A stretch of DNA of 64,000 nt from Kumtagia sp964244725 (GTDB taxonomy: Bacteria > Pseudomonadota > Alphaproteobacteria > Rhizobiales > Rhizobiaceae), in NCBI GenBank assembly GCA_964244725.1, contig CAXTJQ010000004.1:62001-126000 (forward strand). Direction: 5' to 3'. Positions 26,326-35,220 of the stretch are shown here, piece after piece. Position 1 is the stretch's first letter. The number at the start of each line of letters is the position of its first letter. The notes beneath the pieces are model-generated. The model searched no databases, was not told the DNA's origin, and worked only from the letters and a program-made list of their open reading frames with translations. The position numbers and the translations under genes are program-made.

Positions 26326-27762
26326 ATGAGCCCCCAAACCCCTTCCGCCGGCGTGGCGAAATTCACCACCGGGTCGACACTGCGGCATGTCGTCGTCATG
26401 ACGGTGACCGGCTCGATCGGCCTGGTCGCGGTCTTCATCGTCGACGCGCTGAATCTCTTCTACATCTCGCTGCTCGGCGTTCATGAACTCGCCGCGGCGA
26501 TCGGTTTCGCCTCGACGCTGCTGTTCTTCACCTTTTCCATCGCCATCGGCTTCACGATCGCCTGCGGGGCGCTGGTCTCGCGCTGGCTCGGTCGCGGCGA
26601 CCGCGCGGAAGCCGCCCGGATGGCCGGAGCGTCGCTGGTCATCATGGCGCTGGTGACAGGCGTGCTGACGGCGGCGGTCTGGCCGTTCCTGCATCAATTG
26701 ACCGCTTTGATGGGCGCGCAAGGCCGGACTCTCGAATTGACCACGCGCTTCCTTCAGATGGTCTATCCGTCGACCCCGATCGTCGGCCTCGCCATGTGCA
26801 CCACCGGCATCCTGCGCGGCGTCGGCGATGCGCGCCGGGCGATGTACGTGACGCTCGGCAGCGGGCTCGCCGCCGCCATCCTCGATCCGATCTTCATCTT
26901 CGGTTTCGGGCTCGGCATCGACGGCGCCGCGATCTCGACGTTCCTGTCGCGCATCGTGATGCTCGCCATCGGCATCCACGGCGCCCATACCGTGCATCGC
27001 CTCGTGACCTTGCCAGACGCGCGGCAACTGGCCAAGGCAGCGCGGCCGTTCTTCGCCGTCGGCGTACCGGCGGTGCTGACGCAGATCGCCACGCCGGTCG
27101 GCAACACCTACGTCACAGTCGAAATGGCGCGGTTTGGCGACGAGGCGGTGGCCGGATGGGCGATCGTCGGCCGGCTCGTGCCGGTCGCCTTCGGCGTGAT
27201 CTTCGCGCTGTCCGGGGCCGTCGGGCCGATCCTCGGCCAGAATTTCGGCGCCGGCCGGCTCGACCGGCTCTACGCGACGATGCGCGACAGCCTGATCGTG
27301 ACGATCGTCTACGTCGCGGCGGTCTGGGCGCTGCTCGCGGTCCTCGCGCATCCGATCGCGGATCTTTTCGGCGCGCAAGGCCTGTCGCGCGACCTGATCG
27401 TTTTCTTCTGCCATTTCGCGGCCGGCAGCTTCCTGTTCAACGGCGCGATCTTCGTGGCCAGCGCGGCGTTCAACAACCTCGGCTTCCCAACCTATTCGAC
27501 CGTGTTCAACTGGGGCCGCTCGACGCTCGGCGTCATCCCGTTCGTCTGGATCGGCGCGAAATTGTACGGCGCGCAGGGCGTCATCGCCGGCTGGGGCCTG
27601 GGCGCGGTCGTTTTCGGAGTCGTGTCGGTCGTTGTCTGTTTCAGGGTCATCCGCACCCTTGCGGCCGCGCCGGCAACGGCTTCGCCATTGCCCGATCCGC
27701 CGGCCTCAGCGCAGTCGCCGTTCTCGAAGGAGCAGGCGGCGACGTTGCCCCCACCCGCCTGA
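26326..27762 (+). CDS. MATE family efflux transporter
   Basis: A 478-residue integral membrane protein of the multidrug and toxic compound extrusion family, using Na+ or H+ gradients. Twelve hydrophobic segments can be counted, and the repeated MATE features are visible: GSIGLVAVFIVDALNLFYIS (about residues 30-49) in the first half and GVPAVLTQIATPVGNTYVT (about 246-264) at the start of the second. I start at the ATG at 26326; the same frame is open for hundreds of codons upstream without homology. The C-terminal 35 residues are Pro/Ser-rich and probably disordered. The substrate is unknown. Confidence 0.94.
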   Translation: MSPQTPSAGVAKFTTGSTLRHVVVMTVTGSIGLVAVFIVDALNLFYISLLGVHELAAAIGFASTLLFFTFSIAIGFTIACGALVSRWLGRGDRAEAARMAGASLVIMALVTGVLTAAVWPFLHQLTALMGAQGRTLELTTRFLQMVYPSTPIVGLAMCTTGILRGVGDARRAMYVTLGSGLAAAILDPIFIFGFGLGIDGAAISTFLSRIVMLAIGIHGAHTVHRLVTLPDARQLAKAARPFFAVGVPAVLTQIATPVGNTYVTVEMARFGDEAVAGWAIVGRLVPVAFGVIFALSGAVGPILGQNFGAGRLDRLYATMRDSLIVTIVYVAAVWALLAVLAHPIADLFGAQGLSRDLIVFFCHFAAGSFLFNGAIFVASAAFNNLGFPTYSTVFNWGRSTLGVIPFVWIGAKLYGAQGVIAGWGLGAVVFGVVSVVVCFRVIRTLAAAPATASPLPDPPASAQSPFSKEQAATLPPPA

Positions 27763-27765
27763 CCG

Positions 27766-28611
27766 TCACGCCCTGATGCGCGCCGACTCCGAACCCACGG
27801 CGCGTTCGACCGCGCGCTTGACCTCTTCGTTGAAGCTCGCCGTCTCGGCCAGCACCGTGTCGATCTTCATGAAATCCAGCACCCGGAAACGCGACACCGC
27901 GGGGCGCAACAGGATGTCGGGCTGGCACTGCGTCAGCTTGCAGGCGGTGATCGACTGCATCATCAGCTGCGTCGCGCCGAACATCAGGTCGATGGAATTG
28001 GGTTTGCCGCGCGATCCCGCCTCAGGCGCGCCAACCACGTCGATGGCGATGACGATGTCGGCCGCATCGTGGACGAGGTCGAACGGCAGCGGATTGTAGA
28101 TGCCGCCGTCGATATAGATCACATCGTCGCGCGTGACCGGGCGGAACACCGCCGGAATCGCGGCGGACGCTGCCATCGCGGAATAGAGGTCGCCCGTCTC
28201 GAAAACCGCCAGACGGTGGTTGTAGAAATCCGTGGCCGTCACCTTGAGCGGAATTTTCAACGCCTCGAAGCTGGCGGGGATCGCTTCCGGCAGGAAAGCC
28301 TTCAAGATGCGCTCGATGTTGAACTGGCTGACCTTGAAGCCGCCTTGCAGGGCTTCGGTCAAGGTGCCGGGCCGGGCGCGCCACATGCGGCTGGCGATCT
28401 CGGCGCGGCGGCGCAGCACCGAACCCGCATAGTCACGGATTTCGCGGCCGGTCATGCCCGAGGCCATCGCCGCGCCCATGATCGCGCCGATCGACGAGCC
28501 GGCGATCGCCACCGGGCTGATGCCGAGTTCGTCGAGCGCCTCGATGACGTGGATGTGGGCGAGGCCCCGCGCGCCGCCGCCGCCGAAGGCGACCGCGAAG
28601 GTCGGGCTCAT
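27766..28611 (-). CDS. Patatin-like phospholipase
   Basis: A 281-residue patatin-family lipid hydrolase with a Ser-Asp dyad. The oxyanion-hole glycine loop FGGGGARGLAHIHVI (about residues 9-23), the nucleophile motif GSSIG (about 38-42) and the aspartate motif DGGIYNPLPF (about 174-183) are all intact. The ATG at 28611 overlaps the stop of the upstream M16-like gene (TGATG), so translation is coupled to the protease pair. The product looks cytoplasmic (no signal peptide) and may deacylate phospholipids. It converges on the MATE gene. Confidence 0.92.
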   Translation of the reverse strand: MSPTFAVAFGGGGARGLAHIHVIEALDELGISPVAIAGSSIGAIMGAAMASGMTGREIRDYAGSVLRRRAEIASRMWRARPGTLTEALQGGFKVSQFNIERILKAFLPEAIPASFEALKIPLKVTATDFYNHRLAVFETGDLYSAMAASAAIPAVFRPVTRDDVIYIDGGIYNPLPFDLVHDAADIVIAIDVVGAPEAGSRGKPNSIDLMFGATQLMMQSITACKLTQCQPDILLRPAVSRFRVLDFMKIDTVLAETASFNEEVKRAVERAVGSESARIRA

Positions 28612-30008
28612 CAGTTGCCCTCGGTCCCGAGGGCCGGCGTCCCGCTCCCGACGGCGGCCGGCGTGTCGGTCCCGGCGGCGCCCGGCGGGCCGACGATGAG
28701 GACGGCGGGCTCCGCCATCAGAAGACGCTGCGCGGCGGCCTTGGTTTGGGCAAGCGTCACGGCGTCGATCAGGGCGGCGCGCTTGTCGATATAGTCGGCG
28801 CCGAGATGATCGAGCTGCAGCGCCACCAGGGTCGCGGCGATCGATGACGACGAATCGAGGTTGTTGATCGCATAGGCGCCGATCAGGTAGCGCTTGGCGG
28901 CCGCGAGTTCCGTCTCCGTCGGCCCCTCCGCCGCCATGCCCTTGACGACCTCGCGGATGATGCCGAGCGTCTCGTCGGCCTTGTCGGCCCGCGTCGCGGT
29001 GCCGATGGTGAGCGCGTTGGCATGGTCGTAGGAGACGATCGAGGAATCGATCCCGTAGGTCAGGCCGCGCTTCTCGCGCACTTCGCGATAGAGCCGCGAG
29101 GTGAAGGCGCTTCCGCCGAGGATATGGTTCATCAGCGTCGCCGCGAAGAATTGCGGGTCGTCGCGGGCGAGCCCCGGGAATGCCAGTTGCACGGTAGTCT
29201 GCGGCAGGGCGTAGTCGAAGCGCACCTGCTGGCCGAGCTGGGGAACGATGTCGGGCACGTCGCGCAGGTTCGGCTTGTCCGGCAGCGCGCCGAACACTTT
29301 GTCGAGATCGCTTTTCAGGGTTTCCGCGTCGACCGCGCCGACGACCGCGACATGCAGGTCGCCGCGCGCGAAGACCGCCTCGTGGAAGGCCCGCAGATCG
29401 TCGGCCGAGATCGACGCGATCGAGGCCTCGGTGCCTTCGTCGGGCCGCGCGTAGGGATGGTCGCCGTAGAGCGCCTTCAGCCATCGCTTGCCGGCTTCGC
29501 TGTTGGGATCGCGCGCCTGCGCCTGGATGCCGGAGACGATCTGGCCCTTGATGCGGATGATCGGCGCGGCGTCGAAACGCGGCGAGGTGACGGCCAGGCG
29601 AAGGAGGTCGAGCCCCTCGTCCTTTTGTTCGGCCAGCATCCGCATCGCGCCGAAAGTATTGTCGCGGCTTTCGCTGAAGCTCATCTCCGCGCCGGCGTCG
29701 TCGAGCCGGATCTGGAACGCTTCGCTGTCCATGTCGCCGGCGCCCTCGTCGAACAGCGCCGTCATCAGATTGGCGAGGCCCTCCTTGCCCGCCGGATCCT
29801 GCGTGCTGCCTCCTGAAAACGCGAAGCGCCAGGTGACCAGCGGCACCGTATAATCCTCGACCAGCCAGGCCTTGACGCCTTTCGGCGAGACGACTTCCTG
29901 AATCTTCACAGCGGCTTGCGCCGGCATGGCGATGAGAAGCGCGAAGCCGATCGTAATCGCCCCGACGAGGGCGGGAAGGCGATTCGTCGGAGTCATCGCG
30001 GGGCTCAA
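28611..30008 (-). CDS. M16 family peptidase-like subunit, catalytically inactive type
   Basis: A 465-residue secreted M16 (pitrilysin) homologue with signal peptide (about residues 1-33, ending PAQAA). The zinc motif HxxEH is absent: the corresponding region reads GLANLMTALFDEGAG (about 79-93). The C-terminal arginine-tyrosine pair that contacts substrate is kept in SRLYREVREKRGLTYG (about 305-320). Such inactive subunits pair with an active M16 partner, here the next upstream gene, with a four-base overlap. The C-terminus ends in a Gly/Thr/Pro-rich tail. It is followed by the patatin gene with TGATG overlap. Confidence 0.92.
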   Translation of the reverse strand: MSPAMTPTNRLPALVGAITIGFALLIAMPAQAAVKIQEVVSPKGVKAWLVEDYTVPLVTWRFAFSGGSTQDPAGKEGLANLMTALFDEGAGDMDSEAFQIRLDDAGAEMSFSESRDNTFGAMRMLAEQKDEGLDLLRLAVTSPRFDAAPIIRIKGQIVSGIQAQARDPNSEAGKRWLKALYGDHPYARPDEGTEASIASISADDLRAFHEAVFARGDLHVAVVGAVDAETLKSDLDKVFGALPDKPNLRDVPDIVPQLGQQVRFDYALPQTTVQLAFPGLARDDPQFFAATLMNHILGGSAFTSRLYREVREKRGLTYGIDSSIVSYDHANALTIGTATRADKADETLGIIREVVKGMAAEGPTETELAAAKRYLIGAYAINNLDSSSSIAATLVALQLDHLGADYIDKRAALIDAVTLAQTKAAAQRLLMAEPAVLIVGPPGAAGTDTPAAVGSGTPALGTEGN

Positions 30009-31384
30009 TTCGGTGTCTCCTGCGACGGAAGAAGATAGCCGGTGACCGCGATCTTCGGGTTGAGATAGGTCTGCGCCACCGCCTTGACGCGGTCGGCGGT
30101 GACCGCCTTGATCCGCGCCGGGTAGTCGGCGATGTCCTCGACCGATCCGCCGGTCGTCAGCGCCGCGCCGTAGATGTTGGCCATGCTCGACGGGCTGTCC
30201 TGCGCGAACACCATGCTGCGCACGACGCGAGTCTTGGCCTTTTCAAGTTCCGACTGGGTGACGCCGTCGCGGCGGATGCGGGCGACCTCGGCATCCACGG
30301 CGCCCTCGACCGCCCTGAGGCCGCCGGCCTGGCGCGGCGAGCCGTAAACCGAGAACGTCGTGTCGTCCAGCATCGTGCCTTGGTAATAGGCGCCCGCGCC
30401 CGAAGCCACGTCCGTCTTGACGACAAGTTCCTGGTAGAGCCGGCTGCGGTTGCCGCCGCCGAGGATTTCGGCCAACAGGTCGAAGGCCTCCGCGTCGCCT
30501 GGCTTGGCGGTCCGGTAGGACGGAACGACCCACTGCGTGCCGAAGCTCGGGATGCTCACGCGATCGTCTGTCATGGTGACGGTGCGGCTGGTGTTCTGCT
30601 CGGGCTCGGTCGGCCGAAGCCGGGGCTGCAGGTCGGGCCCGCGCGCGACCTTTCCGAACGTCTCCTCGGCCATCGTCCGCACCGCCTTGGCGTCGACGTC
30701 GCCGGCGACGATCAGGACTGCGTTGTTGGGCGTATAGTAGCGGTTGTAGAAGGCGGTCGCGTCGGCGCGGTTGAGCTTTTCCATCTCGTGCATCCAGCCG
30801 ATGACCGGCACGCGATACGGATGGTTCTGGTAGGTCGTCGCCTCGACTTCCTCCGAGAGCAGCGATTGCGGGTCGCCCTCGATGCGCAGCCGCCGCTCCT
30901 CGAGAACGACATCGCGCTCGGGACCGATGACTTCGTCGGTCAGGATCAGGTTGCGCATCCGGTCGGCCTCGAGCTCCATCATCGTTCGCAGCGCGTCGGA
31001 CGCGACCGTCTCGTGAAAGGCGGTGTAGTCGTAGGAGGTGAACGCGTTCTCGCTGCCGCCGATCGAGGAGACCGTCGCGTCGAATTCGCCGGGCTTGTGG
31101 TTGCTCGTGCCCTTGAACATCAGATGTTCGAAGAAATGGGCGATGCCGGATTTGCCGGGCGGTTCGTCGGCGCTTCCGACCTTGTACCACACCATATGCG
31201 TCACGATCGGTGCGCGATGGTCGGGGATCACGACCACCTCCATCCCGTTGCCGAGAAGGAAATTCTCGACCGGATCGCGCGTGTCGGAGGCGTTCGCGGG
31301 CTTGGCGCCGGCCGTTGCCGTCCCGATAAGGATCGTGGCGACGCCAGCGATCAGGACCCGGGCGGGATTGAAGTCGACGCTCAT
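30005..31384 (-). CDS. M16 family zinc metallopeptidase, active subunit
   Basis: A 459-residue secreted zinc peptidase of the M16 family. The signal peptide ends near ANA (about residue 32). The inverted zinc motif HxxEH is present in GIAHFFEHLMFKG (about 80-92), with the distal glutamate in the TMMELEADRM region near 138. I use the ATG at 31384, because it gives the signal peptide; the open frame reaches 31540. It forms an operon with the inactive M16 partner (ATGA overlap) and the patatin gene. The likely role is degradation of peptides in the periplasm or envelope. Confidence 0.94.
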   Translation of the reverse strand: MSVDFNPARVLIAGVATILIGTATAGAKPANASDTRDPVENFLLGNGMEVVVIPDHRAPIVTHMVWYKVGSADEPPGKSGIAHFFEHLMFKGTSNHKPGEFDATVSSIGGSENAFTSYDYTAFHETVASDALRTMMELEADRMRNLILTDEVIGPERDVVLEERRLRIEGDPQSLLSEEVEATTYQNHPYRVPVIGWMHEMEKLNRADATAFYNRYYTPNNAVLIVAGDVDAKAVRTMAEETFGKVARGPDLQPRLRPTEPEQNTSRTVTMTDDRVSIPSFGTQWVVPSYRTAKPGDAEAFDLLAEILGGGNRSRLYQELVVKTDVASGAGAYYQGTMLDDTTFSVYGSPRQAGGLRAVEGAVDAEVARIRRDGVTQSELEKAKTRVVRSMVFAQDSPSSMANIYGAALTTGGSVEDIADYPARIKAVTADRVKAVAQTYLNPKIAVTGYLLPSQETPN

Positions 31385-31484
31385 CGAAACTCCTGTGCGG
31401 ACGGCGGTGTCGAGGCGGCATGGCGCGACACACATGGGCGGAAATGAACTGCTTGTCATCCCTGACCGCTGAAAGAGGCCGGAT

Positions 31485-32039
31485 TCAGGCCGCCTGGAGA
31501 AATCGGATGACCGTATCGCCATAGCCGCGCTGGTCGACAAGACGGAAACCGTCGATCGGCCCGATTTCGGCGTCTGCGCTTTCCTCGATCACGCAGAGCG
31601 CGCCCGGCAGCAGCCATCCTCCGTCGCGCGCCGATGCCAGCGCGCGCTCGCCGAGCCCTTTGCCGTAGGGCGGATCGGCGAACAGGAGGCCAAACGGTCG
31701 GACGGCGCCGGCCGGTCCCAGCGCCGTCGCGTCGCGCCTGAAGATCTTGGTGCGTCCCGTAAGGCCGAAGCTTTCGACATTGTCGCGGATCAGGCCCCTG
31801 CCCTCGGCGGAGTCCTCGACGAACATGGCGAAAGTCGCGCCGCGCGACAGCGCTTCGAGGCCCAGCGCGCCGGTGCCTGCGAAGAGGTCGAGCACGCGGC
31901 TTTCCCTGAGCGCGCTTTCGAACCCGTGGGCGATGACGTTGAACAGCGCCTCGCGGGTGCGGTCGGAAGTCGGCCGGATCGATTGGGTGCGCGGCGTGGC
32001 CAGCGGCCGGCCGCGGAATTCACCGCCGACGATCCGCAC
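31485..32039 (-). CDS. rsmD: 16S rRNA (guanine(966)-N2)-methyltransferase
   Basis: RsmD methylates G966 of 16S rRNA in the assembled small subunit, using SAM. The 184-residue protein shows RIVGGEFRGRPLATP (residues 2-16), the SAM motif VLDLFAGTGALGLEALSRGA (about 49-68) and the catalytic DPPY motif in LLFADPPYGKG (about 116-126). I use the GTG at 32039, which overlaps the end of the pseudouridine-synthase gene by 20 bases. The longer open frame upstream is the antisense-like shadow of that gene's Arg-rich tail. Confidence 0.93.
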   Translation of the reverse strand: MRIVGGEFRGRPLATPRTQSIRPTSDRTREALFNVIAHGFESALRESRVLDLFAGTGALGLEALSRGATFAMFVEDSAEGRGLIRDNVESFGLTGRTKIFRRDATALGPAGAVRPFGLLFADPPYGKGLGERALASARDGGWLLPGALCVIEESADAEIGPIDGFRLVDQRGYGDTVIRFLQAA

Positions 32040-33861
32040 CCGGCCCGCCCTTGCGCGGCGGCTTGCCGCCGTCCGGCCTCGCGCCCTCGGGCCGCTCGCC
32101 TCGCGGCTTGCCGAAAGCGGGCTTGCCGTAGACCGGCCTCGCGCCGGCCGGCTTGCCGTAGGCCGCGCGCTTGCTCGCGCGGCGCGCTTCGGTGTCGGCC
32201 TTTTCGGCCGCGGCGCGGCCCGCGCCGATCGGCCTGGCTCCAGGCGCCATCCAGACATTAGCCTTGCGCCCGCGGGGCGCCTCGATCGGCCGCTGCTCGC
32301 GCTCCGTCTTGCCGCGCGGCTTGCCCGCGCCGAACGGCTTGCCGCCGACAAACGGTTTCGCGTCGCCGCGATCGGGCCGTTCGCCGCGTTCGGGCCTCGC
32401 CGTCCGCACGGGACGTTCGCCGCGCTCGGGTCGCGGCTTCTCCGTCGACAATTTGTCCAGCGCCTCGTCGCGCGGCGACGCGCGCTTGAACCGCTTCTTG
32501 ACCAGCCCGCCCTCGCCGATGCGAATCGGAGGCTCGTCGCGCAGCGGCCGGAACGGCGCGGTTTCGACGGGCGCCGGCGCATCCCTGCCGCGACGCTGCG
32601 GCTCGTTGGAGAAGGGCTTGAGGATATCGGCCTCGAAATTCGCGCCGGATTCCTCGATCAGCCGCTCGCCGAGCTGGTCGCGCAGCAATTTGCCCTTGAT
32701 TTCCTGGACATGGCCCTCGGCGAGTTCACCCAGTTGAAACGGTCCGAACGAAATCCGGATCAGCCGCGTCACGTCGAGGCCGAGCGAACCCAGGATGTTC
32801 TTGACCTCGCGGTTCTTGCCTTCGCGGAAACCGAGCGTCAACCAGGCGTTCGAGCCCTGCTCGCGGTCGAGCGTCGCCTCGATCGCGCCATAGAAGACGC
32901 CGTCGACGGCGATGCCCTCGCGCAGGTCGGCGAGCTGCTTCTCCTCGACCTTGCCGTGCACGCGCACGCGGTAGCGCCGCAGCCAGCCGGTCGCCGGCAG
33001 TTCCAGCGTGCGGGCCAGACCACCGTCGTTGGTGAGCAGCATCAGGCCTTCGGTGTTGATGTCGAGCCGGCCGACCGTGATCAGCCGGGGCAGCTCCGTC
33101 GGAAGCACGTCGTAGACGGTCTTGCGCCCCTCGGGGTCGCGGCTCGTCGTCACCACGCCGGCCGGTTTGTGGAACAGGAAGAGCCGGGTGCGCTCGACCG
33201 GCGGCAGCAATGCGCCGTCGAGTTCGATCACGTCGTCGAGCGTCACGTTGAAGGCCGGCGAATCGAGCTTCCTGCCGTTGACCTTGACGCGTCCGGCCGC
33301 GATCAGTTCCTCCGCGTCGCGGCGCGACGCGATGCCGACTCGCGCCAGCCGCTTGGCGATCCGCTCGCCGTCCTCGACCGGCGCCGCGCCGCGCGGAAAA
33401 GGCTTTCGCTCGGCCGGCTTGAAATCGGCTTTCGACTCCGCACCCTCGCGCGGCCGGAACGGCTTGTGCTCGCGGCCTTCGTCGGCCGTGCGGCGTGAAC
33501 GATAGGGCTCGCGTGGTGCGTCGTTCGCAGGCGCGGATGCGGCCGGCCTTGCGCGGAAGCGGCCTTGGCCGCCCTCGCCGTCGACGGGCTTCGGACGGAA
33601 TGCCGGACGCTCTCCCCCGCGCGGCCGGAACGGCTTTTGGGGGGTCTCGGCCGCCGCGGCGCGCGGGCCCTCGCCCGCGTGCGCCGGTTTGGCGTAGGAC
33701 CGCTTGGGCGCACCGCCCTCGGGCTTCTTGCGGAAAGGCTTGTCGCCGCCGGCCGCCGGTTTGCCGTAGCGCGCGGGCTTGCCCGACGACTTGGAGCCGC
33801 CTGCGGCATCGGAGTCCCTGCGGGGCGCGTTGCGCCGCGGTGGTTTTCGGTCGTCGGTCAT
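32020..33861 (-). CDS. rRNA pseudouridine synthase (RluB/RsuA type) with long basic tails
   Basis: A 613-residue protein. The catalytic core is about residues 165-400: an S4 RNA-binding domain (IAKRLARVGIASRRDAEELI) followed by the pseudouridine-synthase GRLDINTEGLMLLTNDGG (about 265-282; the aspartate is catalytic). Around it are unusually long low-complexity tails, about 160 residues at the N-terminus and 200 at the C-terminus, rich in Lys, Arg, Pro and Gly with repeated GKPxxGxKP-like units. These are probably disordered and RNA-binding. The family's core is usually 240-300 residues. The gene overlaps rsmD, another rRNA-modifying enzyme. Confidence 0.9.
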   Translation of the reverse strand: MTDDRKPPRRNAPRRDSDAAGGSKSSGKPARYGKPAAGGDKPFRKKPEGGAPKRSYAKPAHAGEGPRAAAAETPQKPFRPRGGERPAFRPKPVDGEGGQGRFRARPAASAPANDAPREPYRSRRTADEGREHKPFRPREGAESKADFKPAERKPFPRGAAPVEDGERIAKRLARVGIASRRDAEELIAAGRVKVNGRKLDSPAFNVTLDDVIELDGALLPPVERTRLFLFHKPAGVVTTSRDPEGRKTVYDVLPTELPRLITVGRLDINTEGLMLLTNDGGLARTLELPATGWLRRYRVRVHGKVEEKQLADLREGIAVDGVFYGAIEATLDREQGSNAWLTLGFREGKNREVKNILGSLGLDVTRLIRISFGPFQLGELAEGHVQEIKGKLLRDQLGERLIEESGANFEADILKPFSNEPQRRGRDAPAPVETAPFRPLRDEPPIRIGEGGLVKKRFKRASPRDEALDKLSTEKPRPERGERPVRTARPERGERPDRGDAKPFVGGKPFGAGKPRGKTEREQRPIEAPRGRKANVWMAPGARPIGAGRAAAEKADTEARRASKRAAYGKPAGARPVYGKPAFGKPRGERPEGARPDGGKPPRKGGPGADRRR

Positions 33862-33938
33862 GTGGCCATCTTTTGTGTGTGCGGGTAGATAACAGGAAGC
33901 TGCGGGCGTTGCGAGGAGATTGTCCGGATGACAGGCCG

Positions 33939-34391
33939 GTGAAGCGGCCCGATTTCATGGGCTTGGCGCTCGAGGAAGCAAGCGCGGCCGCGGCGCGGGG
34001 CGAGGCGCCGATTGGCGCGGTCGTGGCGGCGGGAGACGCAGTCGTGGCGCGCGCCGGCAACCGCACGCGCGAGCTGAAGGATGCGACCGCGCACGCCGAA
34101 ATGCTTGCGCTGCGCGAGGCCTCGCGCCTGCTCGACGCAGAACGGCTCGACGGTCTCGACCTCTATGTCACGCTCGAACCCTGCACGATGTGCGCGGCCG
34201 CGATCTCATTCGCGCGCATCCGCCGGCTATATTTCGGCGCGCGCGACGAGAAGGGCGGCGCGGTCGTCAGCGGCGTCCGCTTCTTCGCGTCGCCGGCCTG
34301 CCATCATCGTCCCGATGTCTATGCCGGCGTGCGCGAACTCGATGCGGCCGCGGTGCTGACGCGCTTCTTCAAGGCAAGGCGCGGCGCTTAA
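33939..34391 (+). CDS. tadA: tRNA-specific adenosine deaminase TadA
   Basis: TadA converts the wobble adenosine of tRNA-Arg(ACG) to inosine, an essential reaction. The 150-residue protein has the deaminase zinc site: HAEMLALREA (about residues 49-58, with the catalytic glutamate) and PCTMCAAAISFARI (about 78-91, with the two cysteine ligands). I start at the GTG at 33939 (MKRPDFMG); an ATG six codons later is the alternative. The gene is divergent from the pseudouridine-synthase gene, which also acts on RNA. Confidence 0.95.
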   Translation: MKRPDFMGLALEEASAAAARGEAPIGAVVAAGDAVVARAGNRTRELKDATAHAEMLALREASRLLDAERLDGLDLYVTLEPCTMCAAAISFARIRRLYFGARDEKGGAVVSGVRFFASPACHHRPDVYAGVRELDAAAVLTRFFKARRGA

Positions 34392-34394
34392 AGC

Positions 34395-35093
34395 CTAGAA
34401 GGGCCAGAGATCGCCCCACTTCCGGCCGTTCTTCTTGGTCGCCTCGGCCTTCAGCCGGCGCTCCTTCTTGACCTCGTCCTCGCCGAGTTCGCCGACCGGC
34501 GCGGTGGCGGAAGCCTGGCGATAGTCGATCGGCGGTTCGCTGAGATATTTCCGCGATTTCGCGTTGCCTTGCCGCGTCTCGGCGAGCTTCTTGCGGAACG
34601 CCTCGCTCTGCGACTTCATCGAGGCCGGGTCGCTCGGCGCGTTGCCGGTGTCGATCACGTGCGGGCTTGTTCCCGTCGGGGCTCGCCGCGCCGGCGCCAC
34701 CGTTCCGTCAGGCTCGATGGTCGGCCGCCACAAGGGGTCGTCGCTGTTCTCGTCGGCTTCGGCGCGCAGCCGCGCGCGCTTCTGTTCAGGCGATTCCACC
34801 CAGGCCGGATTTCCGATCGAGGCGACGCTGTCCTGGGGCGCCGGCAGGTTCTCCGCCTCGCCCCTGACCGGCTTCACCAGTTCCGGGCGCGGCTTGTAGT
34901 CGATGGCGGGGCGCGGCTTGGGGCCGATCTGCAGTATGTTCGTCACGTCGCCGACAAGCTGCTGGGTCGCCGTCTTGTCGGTGCCGTAGGTCGGCGAACT
35001 CATGCAGCCCGACAAGGCGGCCGCCGCCACCGATGCGCCGCACGCAGCCGCGATGCCTGCGCGGCTTTTGGCCGTCCTGTCGAAAAATCTCAC
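34395..35093 (-). CDS. Putative lipoprotein
   Basis: A protein of 232 residues from the GTG at 35093. The N-terminus is an arginine/lysine-containing signal with a hydrophobic core ending in the lipobox ALSGC, so the mature protein is probably lipid-modified at that cysteine (about residue 30) and held in the envelope. The mature region is Pro/Glu/Lys-rich and probably largely disordered, with a charged C-terminus (EVKKERRLKAEATKKNGRKW). I recognise no named domain. It lies downstream of ileS on the same strand, 127 bases away, and converges on tadA with a three-base gap. Confidence 0.75.
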   Translation of the reverse strand: MRFFDRTAKSRAGIAAACGASVAAAALSGCMSSPTYGTDKTATQQLVGDVTNILQIGPKPRPAIDYKPRPELVKPVRGEAENLPAPQDSVASIGNPAWVESPEQKRARLRAEADENSDDPLWRPTIEPDGTVAPARRAPTGTSPHVIDTGNAPSDPASMKSQSEAFRKKLAETRQGNAKSRKYLSEPPIDYRQASATAPVGELGEDEVKKERRLKAEATKKNGRKWGDLWPF

Positions 35094-35220
35094 CGCGATC
35101 CGCCTCTTCGGTCCCCAACCCTCGGCCGTCCATGACCGCTGATTCCGGCGATAGTTTGTCGCCCCGGAAGCCGCGCTTTTACTGCATCTGGCCGGCGAGG
35201 GCAACGCGGCCCCGAAAGCC

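Noticed and set aside
24328..27762. A 1144-codon open frame on the plus strand
   Set aside because: Only the part from 26326 encodes a protein (the MATE exporter). The first 660 codons run antisense to the PmbA gene and through the VOC gene in another frame, with Arg/His/Gly-rich sequence typical of shadow frames in GC-rich DNA.
31747..33498. 583-codon plus-strand frame opposite rsmD and the pseudouridine synthase
   Set aside because: Product of the low-complexity GC-rich tails; no domain recognisable.
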